A stretch of 64,000 nt of DNA from assembly GCA_030849945.1 (NCBI GenBank), contig JAVDKK010000001.1, positions 1 to 64,000 on the forward strand, given 5' to 3'. The notes under the pieces are model-generated. The model was not told the DNA's origin, ran no database searches, and was given only the letters and a program-made list of their open reading frames with translations. The stretch comes from Schauerella fraxinea (lineage in GTDB: Bacteria; Pseudomonadota; Gammaproteobacteria; Burkholderiales; Burkholderiaceae_B). Positions 38,788 through 47,407 of this stretch are shown here, one piece after another (position 1 is the stretch's first letter; every line of letters starts with the position of its first letter). The translations under genes and the position numbers were made by a program.

Positions 38788-39315
38788 TCAATCCCGGTTG
38801 GAGGGGTCGGCGCGGCGTGTGAACGTCAGCACGTCGCCATCGGAAATCGTAAACGTCATTTGACGCGGCGCGCCTGCGTTATCGAGCGCGAACTTCGACA
38901 CCTTGCGCAGCGCCTGCATGTACGACACTTCCAACGCGTTGCGGGCGGCGTCCGAGCAGGCCATCCGGGTACTGGTGGGCGCAGTGATCGTCATGCGGCC
39001 TTTTTCGAGCTTATAGCCACCCATGTAGCGATTGCAGCCCGAGAACCCGGCGACGCGGTAATCGCGTTGACGCACCAGGAAATCGATATGAATCGGCTCA
39101 CCGCCCGCAGGCGTGGTCAGCGCACGAATGCTGCCGTCCGGATTTTTCCAGCTGGTCAGCTCCCAACTGGTCTGCGCCAGAGAATCCGACGTGGTGGCGG
39201 CGTTGGCAGCCGCAGGCCCATCGGCTTCCGCCCGACCCGTTTGCGTGGCGCAACCGGCCATCGCCACCGTAAATACGGCAACCCCCAACACTCGCGATAA
39301 GGCGCGGACTTGCAT
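38788..39315 (-). CDS. META-domain lipoprotein (HslJ-like)
   Basis: This 175-residue protein has a signal sequence with lipobox VAMAGC and a single META domain: LAQTSWELTSW, VAGFSGCNRYMGGYKLE, MTITAPTSTRMACSD, ALRKVSKFALD. META proteins are small envelope proteins linked in a few species to heat, novobiocin resistance or secretion, without a defined biochemical role. GGAG lies before the ATG at 39315. It is paralogous to the next gene and divergent from a LysR regulator. Confidence 0.85.
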   Translation of the reverse strand: MQVRALSRVLGVAVFTVAMAGCATQTGRAEADGPAAANAATTSDSLAQTSWELTSWKNPDGSIRALTTPAGGEPIHIDFLVRQRDYRVAGFSGCNRYMGGYKLEKGRMTITAPTSTRMACSDAARNALEVSYMQALRKVSKFALDNAGAPRQMTFTISDGDVLTFTRRADPSNRD

Positions 39316-39434
39316 CGTTACTTCTCCTGGCACCCTGCATGAGCGCTTCCGCCTCTATTGTAGAAGCGCGCCGCGCTACCATTGTGATCCACTTGTAAAC
39401 GCCCGCGACAACGCGGCGTCTGCCCACCCGTCTC

Positions 39435-40331
39435 ATGAACCTCGCCCGCCTCGATTTCGTCACCTTGTCTTTGTACGTGGCCGTTGCCCGTCTGGGCAGC
39501 ATCTCGGCCGGCGCGCGCCATGTGCATCTGGCCGTGGGTGCAGCCAGCAAGCGCATTTCCGATCTCGAAGCTGCGCTGGGCACCACCTTGCTGTATCGCA
39601 GCGCAGGCGGCGTGCAACCCACCGATGCCGGGCTGGCCTGCCTGGCCCATGCTCAACGGGTGTTGAAGGAAGTGGAGCAACTGGCCGGCACGTTGTCGGA
39701 CTATGCCGATGGCGTGCGGGGGCAGGTACGGATCGCGGCCAACACCTCCTCGATCACGCAATTCCTGCCTGACGACCTGGCGCGCTTCATGGCCGAACAC
39801 CCGGCCGTACGCATCGATCTCGAAGAACAGAACAGCGACGAAGCGGTGGCCGCGGTACATGACAACCGCGCCGATATCGGCATCTTTGCCGACCGGATGC
39901 CGTCCGGCGACCTGGTCACATTTCCTTATCGCCAGGACGAACTGGTTGTCGTCGTTCCCGAAGCGCACCCCTTGGCCACCCGCCCGCGTGTGGCCTTCGT
40001 GGACACCCTGGACTACGACCATGTGGGTCTGCCGCCCGCAACCTCGTTGGCCTTGCGACTGGCCGCGGAAAGCACCCGGCTCTCGCGCACCATCACATTA
40101 CGCATCCAGGTGCGCAGCTTCGACGCCATCTGTCGCATGGTCGGCGCCACGCGCGGCGTGGGTATCCTGCCGCGCATCGCCGCCGAGCCCCATGCGCGCT
40201 CGATGCAGCTCAAGCTCATTGCGCTCACCGACGAATGGGCGCACCGCGGCCTGCTGCTCGGCGTGCGCGATCTGGAGTCGCTCGCCGTGCCGGCGCGGTT
40301 GCTCCTGGCGCACTTGAGGGCAACAGGCTGA
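39435..40331 (+). CDS. LysR-family transcriptional regulator
   Basis: This 298-residue regulator has an N-terminal helix-turn-helix (LDFVTLSLYVAVARLGSISAGARHVHLAVGAASKRISDLE) and a periplasmic-binding-like effector domain from about residue 90. The next genes on the same strand encode a CoA-transferase, a lyase, a Bug binding protein and an esterase, which makes it a candidate local regulator of that catabolic operon. It is divergent from the META lipoprotein pair. The effector is unknown. Confidence 0.9.
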   Translation: MNLARLDFVTLSLYVAVARLGSISAGARHVHLAVGAASKRISDLEAALGTTLLYRSAGGVQPTDAGLACLAHAQRVLKEVEQLAGTLSDYADGVRGQVRIAANTSSITQFLPDDLARFMAEHPAVRIDLEEQNSDEAVAAVHDNRADIGIFADRMPSGDLVTFPYRQDELVVVVPEAHPLATRPRVAFVDTLDYDHVGLPPATSLALRLAAESTRLSRTITLRIQVRSFDAICRMVGATRGVGILPRIAAEPHARSMQLKLIALTDEWAHRGLLLGVRDLESLAVPARLLLAHLRATG

Positions 40332-40630
40332 GTGACAGGCAACCTACTGCCCTGCCGGACAACATGCTGGTCCGCGGGGAATGGGCCTAACTTTGGGCAA
40401 GGGGCCAAACTTCGGGCAACGGGCCAAACTTCGGGCAATGGGATGATTACCAGGCCTGGGACGACATCGCGGGTGAACAACCGACCTGAGTGCGTCGCGT
40501 CGAGACGCGTCACCCAATGGCGCCAAGCTTTCGCGGATCGCGAAAGCCCCCTTCGCCGATCGTCCATTCCGCCCCCGGCGGCGCTCGTGCACACTCTTCT
40601 CCCTAACGATTCCAACTATTCGGAGACATC
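40332..40630. other. Intergenic region upstream of the CoA-transferase operon
   Basis: This 299-bp non-coding stretch lies between the LysR gene and the CaiB-type gene. Its main feature is the 19-bp tandem repeat at 40383-40441, listed separately. It should hold the operon promoter, but I could not single out -35 and -10 elements. Confidence 0.4.
40383..40441. repeat. Three tandem copies of a 19-bp repeat
   Basis: The unit GGGCCAAACTTCGGGCAAC occurs three times, starting at 40383, 40402 and 40421. The last two are near-identical; the first has three substitutions. It lies about 50 bp after the LysR stop and about 190 bp upstream of the CoA-transferase gene. Confidence 0.8.
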
Positions 40631-41827
40631 ATGGCGCGCCAGATTCTGTCCGGCATTCGCGTGCTGGAGTTGGGCCAACTCATTGCCGGCCCGTTCGCCG
40701 CCAAGACGCTGGCCGACTTCGGGGCCGACATCATCAAGATCGAGCCCCCCGGCAACGGCGATCCGCTACGCAAGTGGCGCATGCTGCACGAGGGCACGTC
40801 GGTCTGGTGGGAATCGCAGTCGCGCAGCAAGCAATCCGTGTGTGTGGATCTGCGCCAGCCCGAAGGCCAGGCGGTCGTTCGTGAGCTGGCGGCGCAAGCC
40901 GACGTATTGATCGAGAATTTCCGCCCGGGCACCATGGAAAAATGGGGCCTGTCGTGGGAAACGCTGCACGCGCTCAATCCGCGCCTGATCATGTTGCGCA
41001 TTTCTGGCTACGGCCAAACGGGTCCCAAGTCGCAAGAGCCGGGTTTCGCCGCCATCGGTGAAGCCATGGCGGGATTGCGCTATCTCAATGGCGAACCGGG
41101 CCGCGCTCCGGTGCGTGCCGGCTTGTCGTTGGGCGACACCATTGCCGGCCTGCATGGCGCCCTGGGCGTGCTGCTCGCGCTGTACGAACGCGATGCGCGC
41201 GGTGGTGAAGGCCAGGTCATCGATGCCGCGCTATACGAAAGCATCTTCAACCTGACCGAAAGCCTGCTGCCCGAATACTCGGTGTTTGGCGCAGTACGCG
41301 AACCTGCCGGCGCCGCGTTGCCCGGCATCGCGCCGTCGAACGCCTATCCCAGCCACGACGGCACCTTCGTGCTGATTGCGGGCAATGGCGACGGCATTTT
41401 CACGCGCCTCATGCAGATGATCGGCCGCCCCGATCTTGCCGCCGATCCCGGCCTGGCGCGCAACGATGGCCGCGCGGCCCGCGTGGTGGAACTCGATGCC
41501 GCCATCGCCGCCTGGACCTCCACCCGCGATATCGACAGCATCCTCACCGCCATGCGCGAAGCGGGTGTGCCGTCAGGCCGCATCTACTCCGTTGCAGACA
41601 TCGCGCAAGACCCGCATTTTCAATCGCGTGCCGCCATCGCACACATCACGTCGGCCGCTGGCGCCGAAGTGGATATGCCCGCCGTCTTCCCGTTGCTCTC
41701 GCACAATCCCGGCGCCATTCGCCATCGTGCGCCGGTACTCGGCGAGCACACCGATGCCGTATTGCGCCAAGCCGGTATCGACGAGCCCACCATCGCCAAG
41801 CTGCGCCAAGCAGGAGTCATCGCATGA
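40631..41827 (+). CDS. CaiB/BaiF-family (family III) CoA-transferase
   Basis: This 398-residue protein belongs to the formyl-CoA transferase/CaiB family, which moves CoA between organic acids via an aspartyl intermediate. It shows the N-terminal GIRVLELGQLIAGPFAAKTLADFGADIIKIEPP and the central ISGYGQTGPKSQEPGFAAIGEAM region. The candidate nucleophile Asp lies in YERDARGGEGQVIDAALYES or shortly before. The stop overlaps the start of an HMG-CoA-lyase-type gene (ATGA). Together they suggest CoA activation followed by carbon-carbon cleavage of a hydroxy-dicarboxylate such as 3-hydroxy-3-methylglutarate or citramalate; the substrate is inference. Confidence 0.9.
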   Translation: MARQILSGIRVLELGQLIAGPFAAKTLADFGADIIKIEPPGNGDPLRKWRMLHEGTSVWWESQSRSKQSVCVDLRQPEGQAVVRELAAQADVLIENFRPGTMEKWGLSWETLHALNPRLIMLRISGYGQTGPKSQEPGFAAIGEAMAGLRYLNGEPGRAPVRAGLSLGDTIAGLHGALGVLLALYERDARGGEGQVIDAALYESIFNLTESLLPEYSVFGAVREPAGAALPGIAPSNAYPSHDGTFVLIAGNGDGIFTRLMQMIGRPDLAADPGLARNDGRAARVVELDAAIAAWTSTRDIDSILTAMREAGVPSGRIYSVADIAQDPHFQSRAAIAHITSAAGAEVDMPAVFPLLSHNPGAIRHRAPVLGEHTDAVLRQAGIDEPTIAKLRQAGVIA

Positions 41828-42777
41828 ACCGCGGTTCCGCCCTCATCGAAGTCAACGAAGTCGGCCCGCGCGACGGCCTGCAGATCGAACCCGTATTCGT
41901 AGCCACTGACGACAAGGTCGCGTTCGTGGATGCCTTGTCGGCCTGCGGTTTCAAACGCATCGAAGTCAGCAGCATGACCTCGCCCAAGGCCATCCCGGCG
42001 CTGGCCGATGCGCAGGATGTCTTGCGCCGAATTAAACGCGCGCCTGGCACGATCTACACCGCATTGATCCCCAATGTGCGCGGCCTCGAGCGCGCCATGG
42101 AAGTGGGTGTGGATGAGATGAATCTGGTCATGTCGGCCAGCGAAACGCACAACCGCGCCAATCTGCGCATGACGCGCGAGCAATCGTTGGCCGAGCTGCT
42201 CGCCATCTTGAAGCACGCGCGCACGCACGGCGATGTGCCCTGCAACGTGTCGTTGTCTACCGTATTCGGCTGTCCTTTCGAGGGCGACATCGCGGCCGAT
42301 GACGTGATGACGTTGGCCACGCAATTGGTCGACGCGGGCGCCTGCGGCATCACGCTATGCGACACCACCGGCATGGCCTATCCCAATCAGGTTGCCGCGC
42401 TGTGCGAGCAGGCGGCGCACACGTTGGGACCCGATATCGCACTCACCCTGCACCTGCACAACACGCGTGGGATGGCCCTGGCCAACGCCGTCGCGGGCTG
42501 GCAAACCGGCATCACGCGCTTTGATGCGGCGGTCGGCGGCCTGGGCGGATGCCCGTACGCGCCCGGTGCCAGCGGCAACGTGAACACCGAAGAACTCGTG
42601 CATATGTTTGCGTGCATGGGCGTGAAAACCGGCGTCGATCTGCCGGCCCTGCTGAACATTGTTGCCACCCTGCCCAACCTCGTTCAACGCACGATGACCA
42701 CGCCGCTTCTTACTGCTGGCCCGCGCTTGCAAACCCATCCCGCGCCCACTTGGTTGGCCGAGCGGTTTCCTGCCTGA
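41824..42777 (+). CDS. Hydroxymethylglutaryl-CoA lyase family protein
   Basis: This 317-residue TIM-barrel lyase of the HMGL-like family starts with IEVNEVGPRDGLQIEPV and contains LHLHNTRGMALAN (metal-binding His pair). The active-site region is GGLGGCPYAPGASGNVNTEELVHM, whose Cys is catalytic in HMG-CoA lyases. The reaction would split a 3-hydroxy-3-methylacyl-CoA into acetyl-CoA plus a keto acid. Translational coupling to the CoA-transferase implies they act in succession. Confidence 0.92.
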   Translation: MNRGSALIEVNEVGPRDGLQIEPVFVATDDKVAFVDALSACGFKRIEVSSMTSPKAIPALADAQDVLRRIKRAPGTIYTALIPNVRGLERAMEVGVDEMNLVMSASETHNRANLRMTREQSLAELLAILKHARTHGDVPCNVSLSTVFGCPFEGDIAADDVMTLATQLVDAGACGITLCDTTGMAYPNQVAALCEQAAHTLGPDIALTLHLHNTRGMALANAVAGWQTGITRFDAAVGGLGGCPYAPGASGNVNTEELVHMFACMGVKTGVDLPALLNIVATLPNLVQRTMTTPLLTAGPRLQTHPAPTWLAERFPA

Positions 42778-42913
42778 ACCAGGTCGTATGCCAGAGCGTG
42801 CCTTGGCAGTCCGCTCGCGCATTGATTCCGTATATCGCTAACCCCACCGTTTTTTTTCTTTCGCTTTCATCGCTGCTTTACCGATTTCACATAAAAATAT
42901 CGGAGACAAAACA

Positions 42914-43906
42914 ATGACATCCTCTTTCACGCCTCGCGTCGTCAAACTCGCCGCCGCACTCGCCGGCGTTGCCGCCCTATCGCTCTCGCTGGCCGCCCGC
43001 GCGGAATACCCCGAGCGCCCCATCTCCCTGATCGTGTCGGCCGCAGCAGGCGGCACCACCGATATCGCCGCGCGCTTGATCTCGCAGCCTCTGGGTGAGG
43101 CGCTCAAGCAAAGCGTGGTCGTCGACAACCGTCCCGGCGCCGCAGGTGGCATCGCCGCCCAGGCCGTCAAGCGCGCCGATCCCGATGGCTACACGCTGAT
43201 GCTGCAATACTCCGGCTTCCAGGTGATCACGCCCACCATTCAGCCCAACGCCGGCTGGGATCCCATTGCCGATTTTGCGCCCGTGGCCAATATCCTCTCA
43301 GCACCGCAAGTAGTGGTGGTGCGCCCGGATCTCCCGATCAATTCGATGAAAGAACTGGTGGCTTATGCCAAGGCCAATCCCGGCAAGTTGAACTACGCCT
43401 CGTCGGGTAACGGCTCGCTGCAGCACGTGGCCACCGAACTGCTCAACCAGCAAGCGGGCATCAAGATCACGCACATTCCCTACAAGGGCACCGGCCCGGC
43501 CCTGAACGACCTGCTGGGCGGCGCGGTCGACATGACGATCACGACACCACCCCCGCTCATTCCGCAAATCAAAGCGGGAAAACTGCGCGCGTTGGCCGTC
43601 ACGGGCGATAAACGCCTGCCCAGTCTGCCGGACGTGCCCACCGCCGCCGAAGCCGGTTTCCCAGATCTGATCGTGTCGTCATGGTTTGCCATCTATGCAC
43701 CGGCCAAAACGCCGAAGCCGGTAATCGACAAGCTCGCCGGCGAAGTCGAAAAAATCATGAAGACCCCGGCCTTCCAGCAAAAGGCCCAGGATCAGGGCGC
43801 GGAAGCTGACTTCAAGGGCCCCGATGCGCTGGCCCGCTACACAAAGGAAGAGTTGGACCGCTGGGCCAAAGTGGTCAAGGCCGGCAACATTACAGCAGGC
43901 AACTAA
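42914..43906 (+). CDS. Bug/TctC-family tripartite tricarboxylate transporter substrate-binding protein
   Basis: The 330-residue exported protein has a signal peptide (cleavage near LAARAEYPERPI). The Bug fold follows: ISLIVSAAAGGTTDIAARLI, VVVDNRPGAAGGIAAQAVKRADPDGYTLM and WFAIYAPAKTPKPVIDKL. Bug proteins are greatly expanded in Bordetella and relatives and bind carboxylates, often sitting next to the genes that use the ligand. GGAGAC precedes the ATG. No TctA/TctB membrane subunits are in the window, so it must share a transporter or act as a sensor. Confidence 0.95.
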   Translation: MTSSFTPRVVKLAAALAGVAALSLSLAARAEYPERPISLIVSAAAGGTTDIAARLISQPLGEALKQSVVVDNRPGAAGGIAAQAVKRADPDGYTLMLQYSGFQVITPTIQPNAGWDPIADFAPVANILSAPQVVVVRPDLPINSMKELVAYAKANPGKLNYASSGNGSLQHVATELLNQQAGIKITHIPYKGTGPALNDLLGGAVDMTITTPPPLIPQIKAGKLRALAVTGDKRLPSLPDVPTAAEAGFPDLIVSSWFAIYAPAKTPKPVIDKLAGEVEKIMKTPAFQQKAQDQGAEADFKGPDALARYTKEELDRWAKVVKAGNITAGN

Positions 43907-44018
43907 CAATATTCAGCTCGCCGCACGCCCGCGATGGGTATGCAGCGTGCTGAATAAACGGGTAACCAAGCGCGTCGCCCAAGGTGGCGCGTTTCCTTTT
44001 GAGAACAAGGAGACCCGT

Positions 44019-45014
44019 ATGAGCCTGATGAATACCGTCAAAGACGCCCTGGGCGTAGACCCTTCCAGCAACGCCGATCCCGATATGGGTCGCGTGCTGG
44101 AGGCGCTCAAGGCGCGCGATCCCAAACCGATCGAAGATTGCTCGCCCGAAGAAGCACGCGAGCAGCCCACGCCCAGCGACGCCGTCGCTGACATCATGCA
44201 AGCGGATGGATTGTCGGCTGACGTGCCTGGTGTGACGAGTGAGGACATCACTATTCCCGGCCCAGGCGGCAGCAACCCCGCGCGCGTTTATCGTCCGCAA
44301 GGCACCGGCCCCTTCCCCGTGATCCTGTATTTTCACGGTGGCGGCTGGGTCATCGCCGACATCGACGTGTACGACGCCACGCCACGTTCGATCGCCGCGC
44401 AAACCGGCGCGATCGTGGTCTCGGCCGAATACCGTCGCGCACCGGAGCACAAATTTCCCGCCGCGCACGACGATGCCAACGCGGCCTATGCCTGGTTGCT
44501 CGCCAATGCCGCATCGCTCGGCGGCGACCCTGCTCGCATTGCGTTGCTCGGCGAAAGTGCCGGTGGCAATCTGGCGATCAATGTGGCCATTCATGCACGC
44601 GATAACGGCTTGCAAGCGCCGGTTCATCAAGCGCTGATCTATCCGGTGGCCAGCAACGACATGAGCTCGGATTCGTATCACCAGAACTCGAACGCCAAGC
44701 CGCTGAACAAAGACATGATGAAGTGGTTCGTCAAACACGTGATCCGCACGGATGCGGATAAAGACGATCCGCGCATCAACGTCCTGGCCGCCAATCTTCA
44801 AGGCCTGCCAGCCACGACGGTGGTGACGGCCGGCATCGATCCCCTGCGTTCGGATGGCGACAAGCTCACCGCCAAACTCACGTCGGCCGGCGTTCCTACG
44901 CAACAGTTCGACTACCCCGGCGTCACACACGAGTTCTTCGGCATGGCGGCGGTCGTGAGTGCGGCCAAGGATGCGCAGAATACGGTGGCCCAGGGGCTGA
45001 AAGCCGCGTTCTAA
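44019..45014 (+). CDS. Alpha/beta hydrolase, hormone-sensitive-lipase type
   Basis: This 331-residue esterase has the oxyanion-hole motif YFHGGGWVIADIDVYD, the nucleophile elbow LLGESAGGNLAI (Ser) and a late DPLRSDGDKL/VTHEFFGMA pair supplying Asp and His. It is a family-IV (HSL) esterase. The ATG at 44019 has AAGGAGA upstream; frames starting earlier overlap the Bug gene and are not supported. No signal peptide is seen, so it is probably cytoplasmic. It may hydrolyse an ester or lactone entering the preceding CoA-dependent pathway. Confidence 0.9.
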   Translation: MSLMNTVKDALGVDPSSNADPDMGRVLEALKARDPKPIEDCSPEEAREQPTPSDAVADIMQADGLSADVPGVTSEDITIPGPGGSNPARVYRPQGTGPFPVILYFHGGGWVIADIDVYDATPRSIAAQTGAIVVSAEYRRAPEHKFPAAHDDANAAYAWLLANAASLGGDPARIALLGESAGGNLAINVAIHARDNGLQAPVHQALIYPVASNDMSSDSYHQNSNAKPLNKDMMKWFVKHVIRTDADKDDPRINVLAANLQGLPATTVVTAGIDPLRSDGDKLTAKLTSAGVPTQQFDYPGVTHEFFGMAAVVSAAKDAQNTVAQGLKAAF

Positions 45015-45016
45015 GC

Positions 45017-45067
45017 TGTCAGCGCGGTGGATCTGTCAGCGGTAAAGATCTGTCAGCGCTGTAAATT
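45017..45067. repeat. Three tandem copies of a 17-bp repeat
   Basis: CTGTCAGCG begins units at 45017, 45034 and 45051, exactly 17 bp apart, each unit ending in GAT or AAT. The array starts two bases after the hydrolase stop codon. Confidence 0.75.
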
Positions 45068-45079
45068 GCAAACAAACAG

Positions 45080-45103
45080 CTGCCGCCCGATGTTGGGCGG
45101 CAG
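45080..45103 (+). terminator. GC-rich hairpin after the hydrolase gene
   Basis: A 9-bp stem CTGCCGCCC/GGGCGGCAG (45080-45088 with 45095-45103) lies about 65 bp after the hydrolase stop. No U-run follows on the plus strand, whereas the minus side is T-rich, so termination strength and direction are uncertain. Confidence 0.45.
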
Positions 45104-45240
45104 TGTTGCGATGGCGCTGGACACACCATCGTCACATTGCCCCCTTACTGTATGCGATAGGCGCGCGGCGCCTGGGCCGCGGCGGACCGCAATCATGCAA
45201 CAGCCGCCCCGCGCCTGTTTGCCTGTACGGGGGTCACCCA

Positions 45241-46257
45241 ATGGATCGCAACGATTTCTTTGCCCACATCGCGCACGGTCGCGCGATTCGCAACGCCGAC
45301 TGCCGAGGCTGGGATCTGTCGGACACCGACCTATCCGGCGCGCATTTCGATAACGTCGACTTCACAGGCGCCGATCTCACCGGCGCCATTCTCAACGATA
45401 CGCAATGGCAGCATTGCAAACTTTCAAACGTCACGCTCGAACGTGCCCGACTGGTGGAGACGCGCTGGTTCCGTTGCGATCTCTCGCGCGTGAACGCCCG
45501 AGCCACGCACATCGAAAGCAGCGCTTTCACCGAGAGCGACGTGTCGGACGCCAGCTTCGCAGGCGCCGAGATTACGTGGACGACATGGTCGGATTGCGAT
45601 CTGAAGCGCACCGATATGCGCTGCAAACGCCTGGAACGCGCAACATTGATGCGTAGCCAGATGGACGGTGCCACGTTGCGCGACACGCGCATGTCGTTTG
45701 TGGTGTTTCATGATCTCGACCTGCGGCGCGCAGACCTTGCCGGCGCAGCGTGCTACGACGTGACCTTCATGCAATGCAACCTCACCGCCAAACGGTTGAG
45801 CGCACAGATTTTTCACCAGTGCCGATTTACCGATTCGTTACTCGAAAACGCCGATTTTTCGAATGCCCAACTCGGCGCCTGCACCTTCAAGAGCGCCATG
45901 CTTCGGCAAGCCACTTTTGAGGGAGCCTCGGGCGCGCATGCGCAGTTCGCGCACGCCGATCTATCGGGCGCCCAGTTTGGGCATGCCCAGTTTCCGCAGA
46001 CCGTGTGGACGGACGCCAAACTGGATGAGGCCAATTTTGACCACGCGACGCTCACGGCAAGCGTGTTTCACCGCGCCCGTTGCGCAAGGGCCTCGTTTCA
46101 TCGCGCCATTCTGGACGATGCGGATTTGTCCATGGCCGATCTCAGCGACGCCGACTGCAGCGGAGCGAGCCTGACCCGCACACGGATGCATCGCGCCATG
46201 GTGGCCGGCGTGCAATGGGCGACGCGGCATGACGCGGAAATCACCGTATCGGCTTAG
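45241..46257 (+). CDS. Pentapeptide-repeat protein
   Basis: This 338-residue protein is built almost entirely of A(D/N)LXX-type repeats, for example LSGAHFDNVDFTGADLTGAIL, predicting a right-handed quadrilateral beta-helix. Starting at the ATG at 45241 (GGGGG upstream), the repeats run from about residue 20 to 330, with a less regular Cys-containing middle (residues 75-190). Roles in this superfamily range from DNA-mimicking gyrase protection to type VI accessory proteins; nothing here decides. It stands alone, convergent with a metallophosphoesterase gene. Confidence 0.88.
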   Translation: MDRNDFFAHIAHGRAIRNADCRGWDLSDTDLSGAHFDNVDFTGADLTGAILNDTQWQHCKLSNVTLERARLVETRWFRCDLSRVNARATHIESSAFTESDVSDASFAGAEITWTTWSDCDLKRTDMRCKRLERATLMRSQMDGATLRDTRMSFVVFHDLDLRRADLAGAACYDVTFMQCNLTAKRLSAQIFHQCRFTDSLLENADFSNAQLGACTFKSAMLRQATFEGASGAHAQFAHADLSGAQFGHAQFPQTVWTDAKLDEANFDHATLTASVFHRARCARASFHRAILDDADLSMADLSDADCSGASLTRTRMHRAMVAGVQWATRHDAEITVSA

Positions 46258-46270
46258 TGCAATTCGACGC

Positions 46271-47407
46271 TCAGTGGCCCTTTGCCGCCGATCGCAGCAC
46301 AATCTCCGTGATCTCTGAAGGCCGGCCCAATCGGATCGGAAAGCCTGGCCACAGTCCGCTGCCGTTGCTCACATAGAGCACCATGTCGTTCACCTTGTAC
46401 TGCCCCGACACGAACCCGTCGTTGGCCAATTGCGCCACCACATGCACGCCCAGGATCTGCCCGCCATGGGTGTGGCCAGACAACTGAAGATCCACGCCTG
46501 CTGCGGCGTTAGCCACGGCGCCGACGGGACGATGGCTCAGCAGGATCACGGCATCCTCCTTGGATGTTCCCGCTAACGCCGCAGTCAGATCCGGCTCGGG
46601 CTGGCCCACCGTCGTCGCGGCGCGGTCCGTTATGCCCGCAACAATCAGATTTTGTCCGGCATGTGTGAGCGTGACGTGCTCGTTGAGCAGCATGCGCAGC
46701 CCAAGGCGTTGAAAGGCCGGCACCCAGCGTACGTACTCAGCGTAGTACTCGTGATTGCCCGGAATCGCGAGCACGCCGTCAGCGGCGCGCAGTTGCTGCA
46801 GCGGTAAGACGTCGGCCTTGCGCGCCTCCACGGTACCGTCCACCAGATCGCCCGTGATCACGGTGAGATCCGGCTTGAGCGCATTGGTGCGCGACACCAC
46901 TTCCGTCATCCATGGGCCCTGCAGCAGCCGGCTGGCATGCAGGTCGGTGAGTTGAACGATGCGATAGCCGTCGAAGGCCGCGGGCAGGCCCGGCATGGCG
47001 ATCTCGATGGTTTTCACATCGGGCACGCGCACGGCTTGCCACACACCCACGCCGCTCAACACGATGGCGCTCACGCCCAGCACCGTGCGCAACGTGGCAT
47101 TGGCAAGCACGCGCTTACCGTTATCGTGCGAGATGGCATACGTGATGCCGCCCACGATATCCCGGATCAACAGCAGAATGCCGAGCAGGATCAGCGAGCC
47201 GAACGCCCAGCCCAGCACCACCAACACATGATGCGGTACCTCGGGCGAGGCCATGGTGCCGAAGAAATTGCGCGTGATCAGGTGATGCTCGGCAGCGAGC
47301 AGCACCACGACTGCGAGCGCAATACGCGCAGCCTTGCTCCAGCGTAGCGGCCACACGAATCGCCAGATCACATAACAAGCTATGAGTGCCGTGAAGACAT
47401 GAAACAC
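46271..47407 (-). CDS. Membrane-anchored metallophosphoesterase
   Basis: The 378-residue protein has about four N-terminal membrane helices (residues 1-130), then a calcineurin-like phosphoesterase domain. The metal-binding motifs are QLTDLHASRLL, ITGDLVDG, IPGNHEYYAEY, LLSHRP and SGHTHGGQILG. The layout resembles the YaeI/YkoQ group that hydrolyses phosphodiesters such as lipid headgroups. The active site is probably periplasmic or at the membrane surface. The substrate is unknown. Confidence 0.9.
   Translation of the reverse strand: MFHVFTALIACYVIWRFVWPLRWSKAARIALAVVVLLAAEHHLITRNFFGTMASPEVPHHVLVVLGWAFGSLILLGILLLIRDIVGGITYAISHDNGKRVLANATLRTVLGVSAIVLSGVGVWQAVRVPDVKTIEIAMPGLPAAFDGYRIVQLTDLHASRLLQGPWMTEVVSRTNALKPDLTVITGDLVDGTVEARKADVLPLQQLRAADGVLAIPGNHEYYAEYVRWVPAFQRLGLRMLLNEHVTLTHAGQNLIVAGITDRAATTVGQPEPDLTAALAGTSKEDAVILLSHRPVGAVANAAAGVDLQLSGHTHGGQILGVHVVAQLANDGFVSGQYKVNDMVLYVSNGSGLWPGFPIRLGRPSEITEIVLRSAAKGH

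Noticed and set aside
43824..44018. Upstream extension of the hydrolase gene
   Set aside because: It overlaps the end of the Bug gene in another frame, and the ATG at 44019 has an AAGGAGA site.
37711..45067. CRISPR-like repeats
   Set aside because: The tandem arrays have no unique spacers of constant length, only two to four units, and no cas genes are near.
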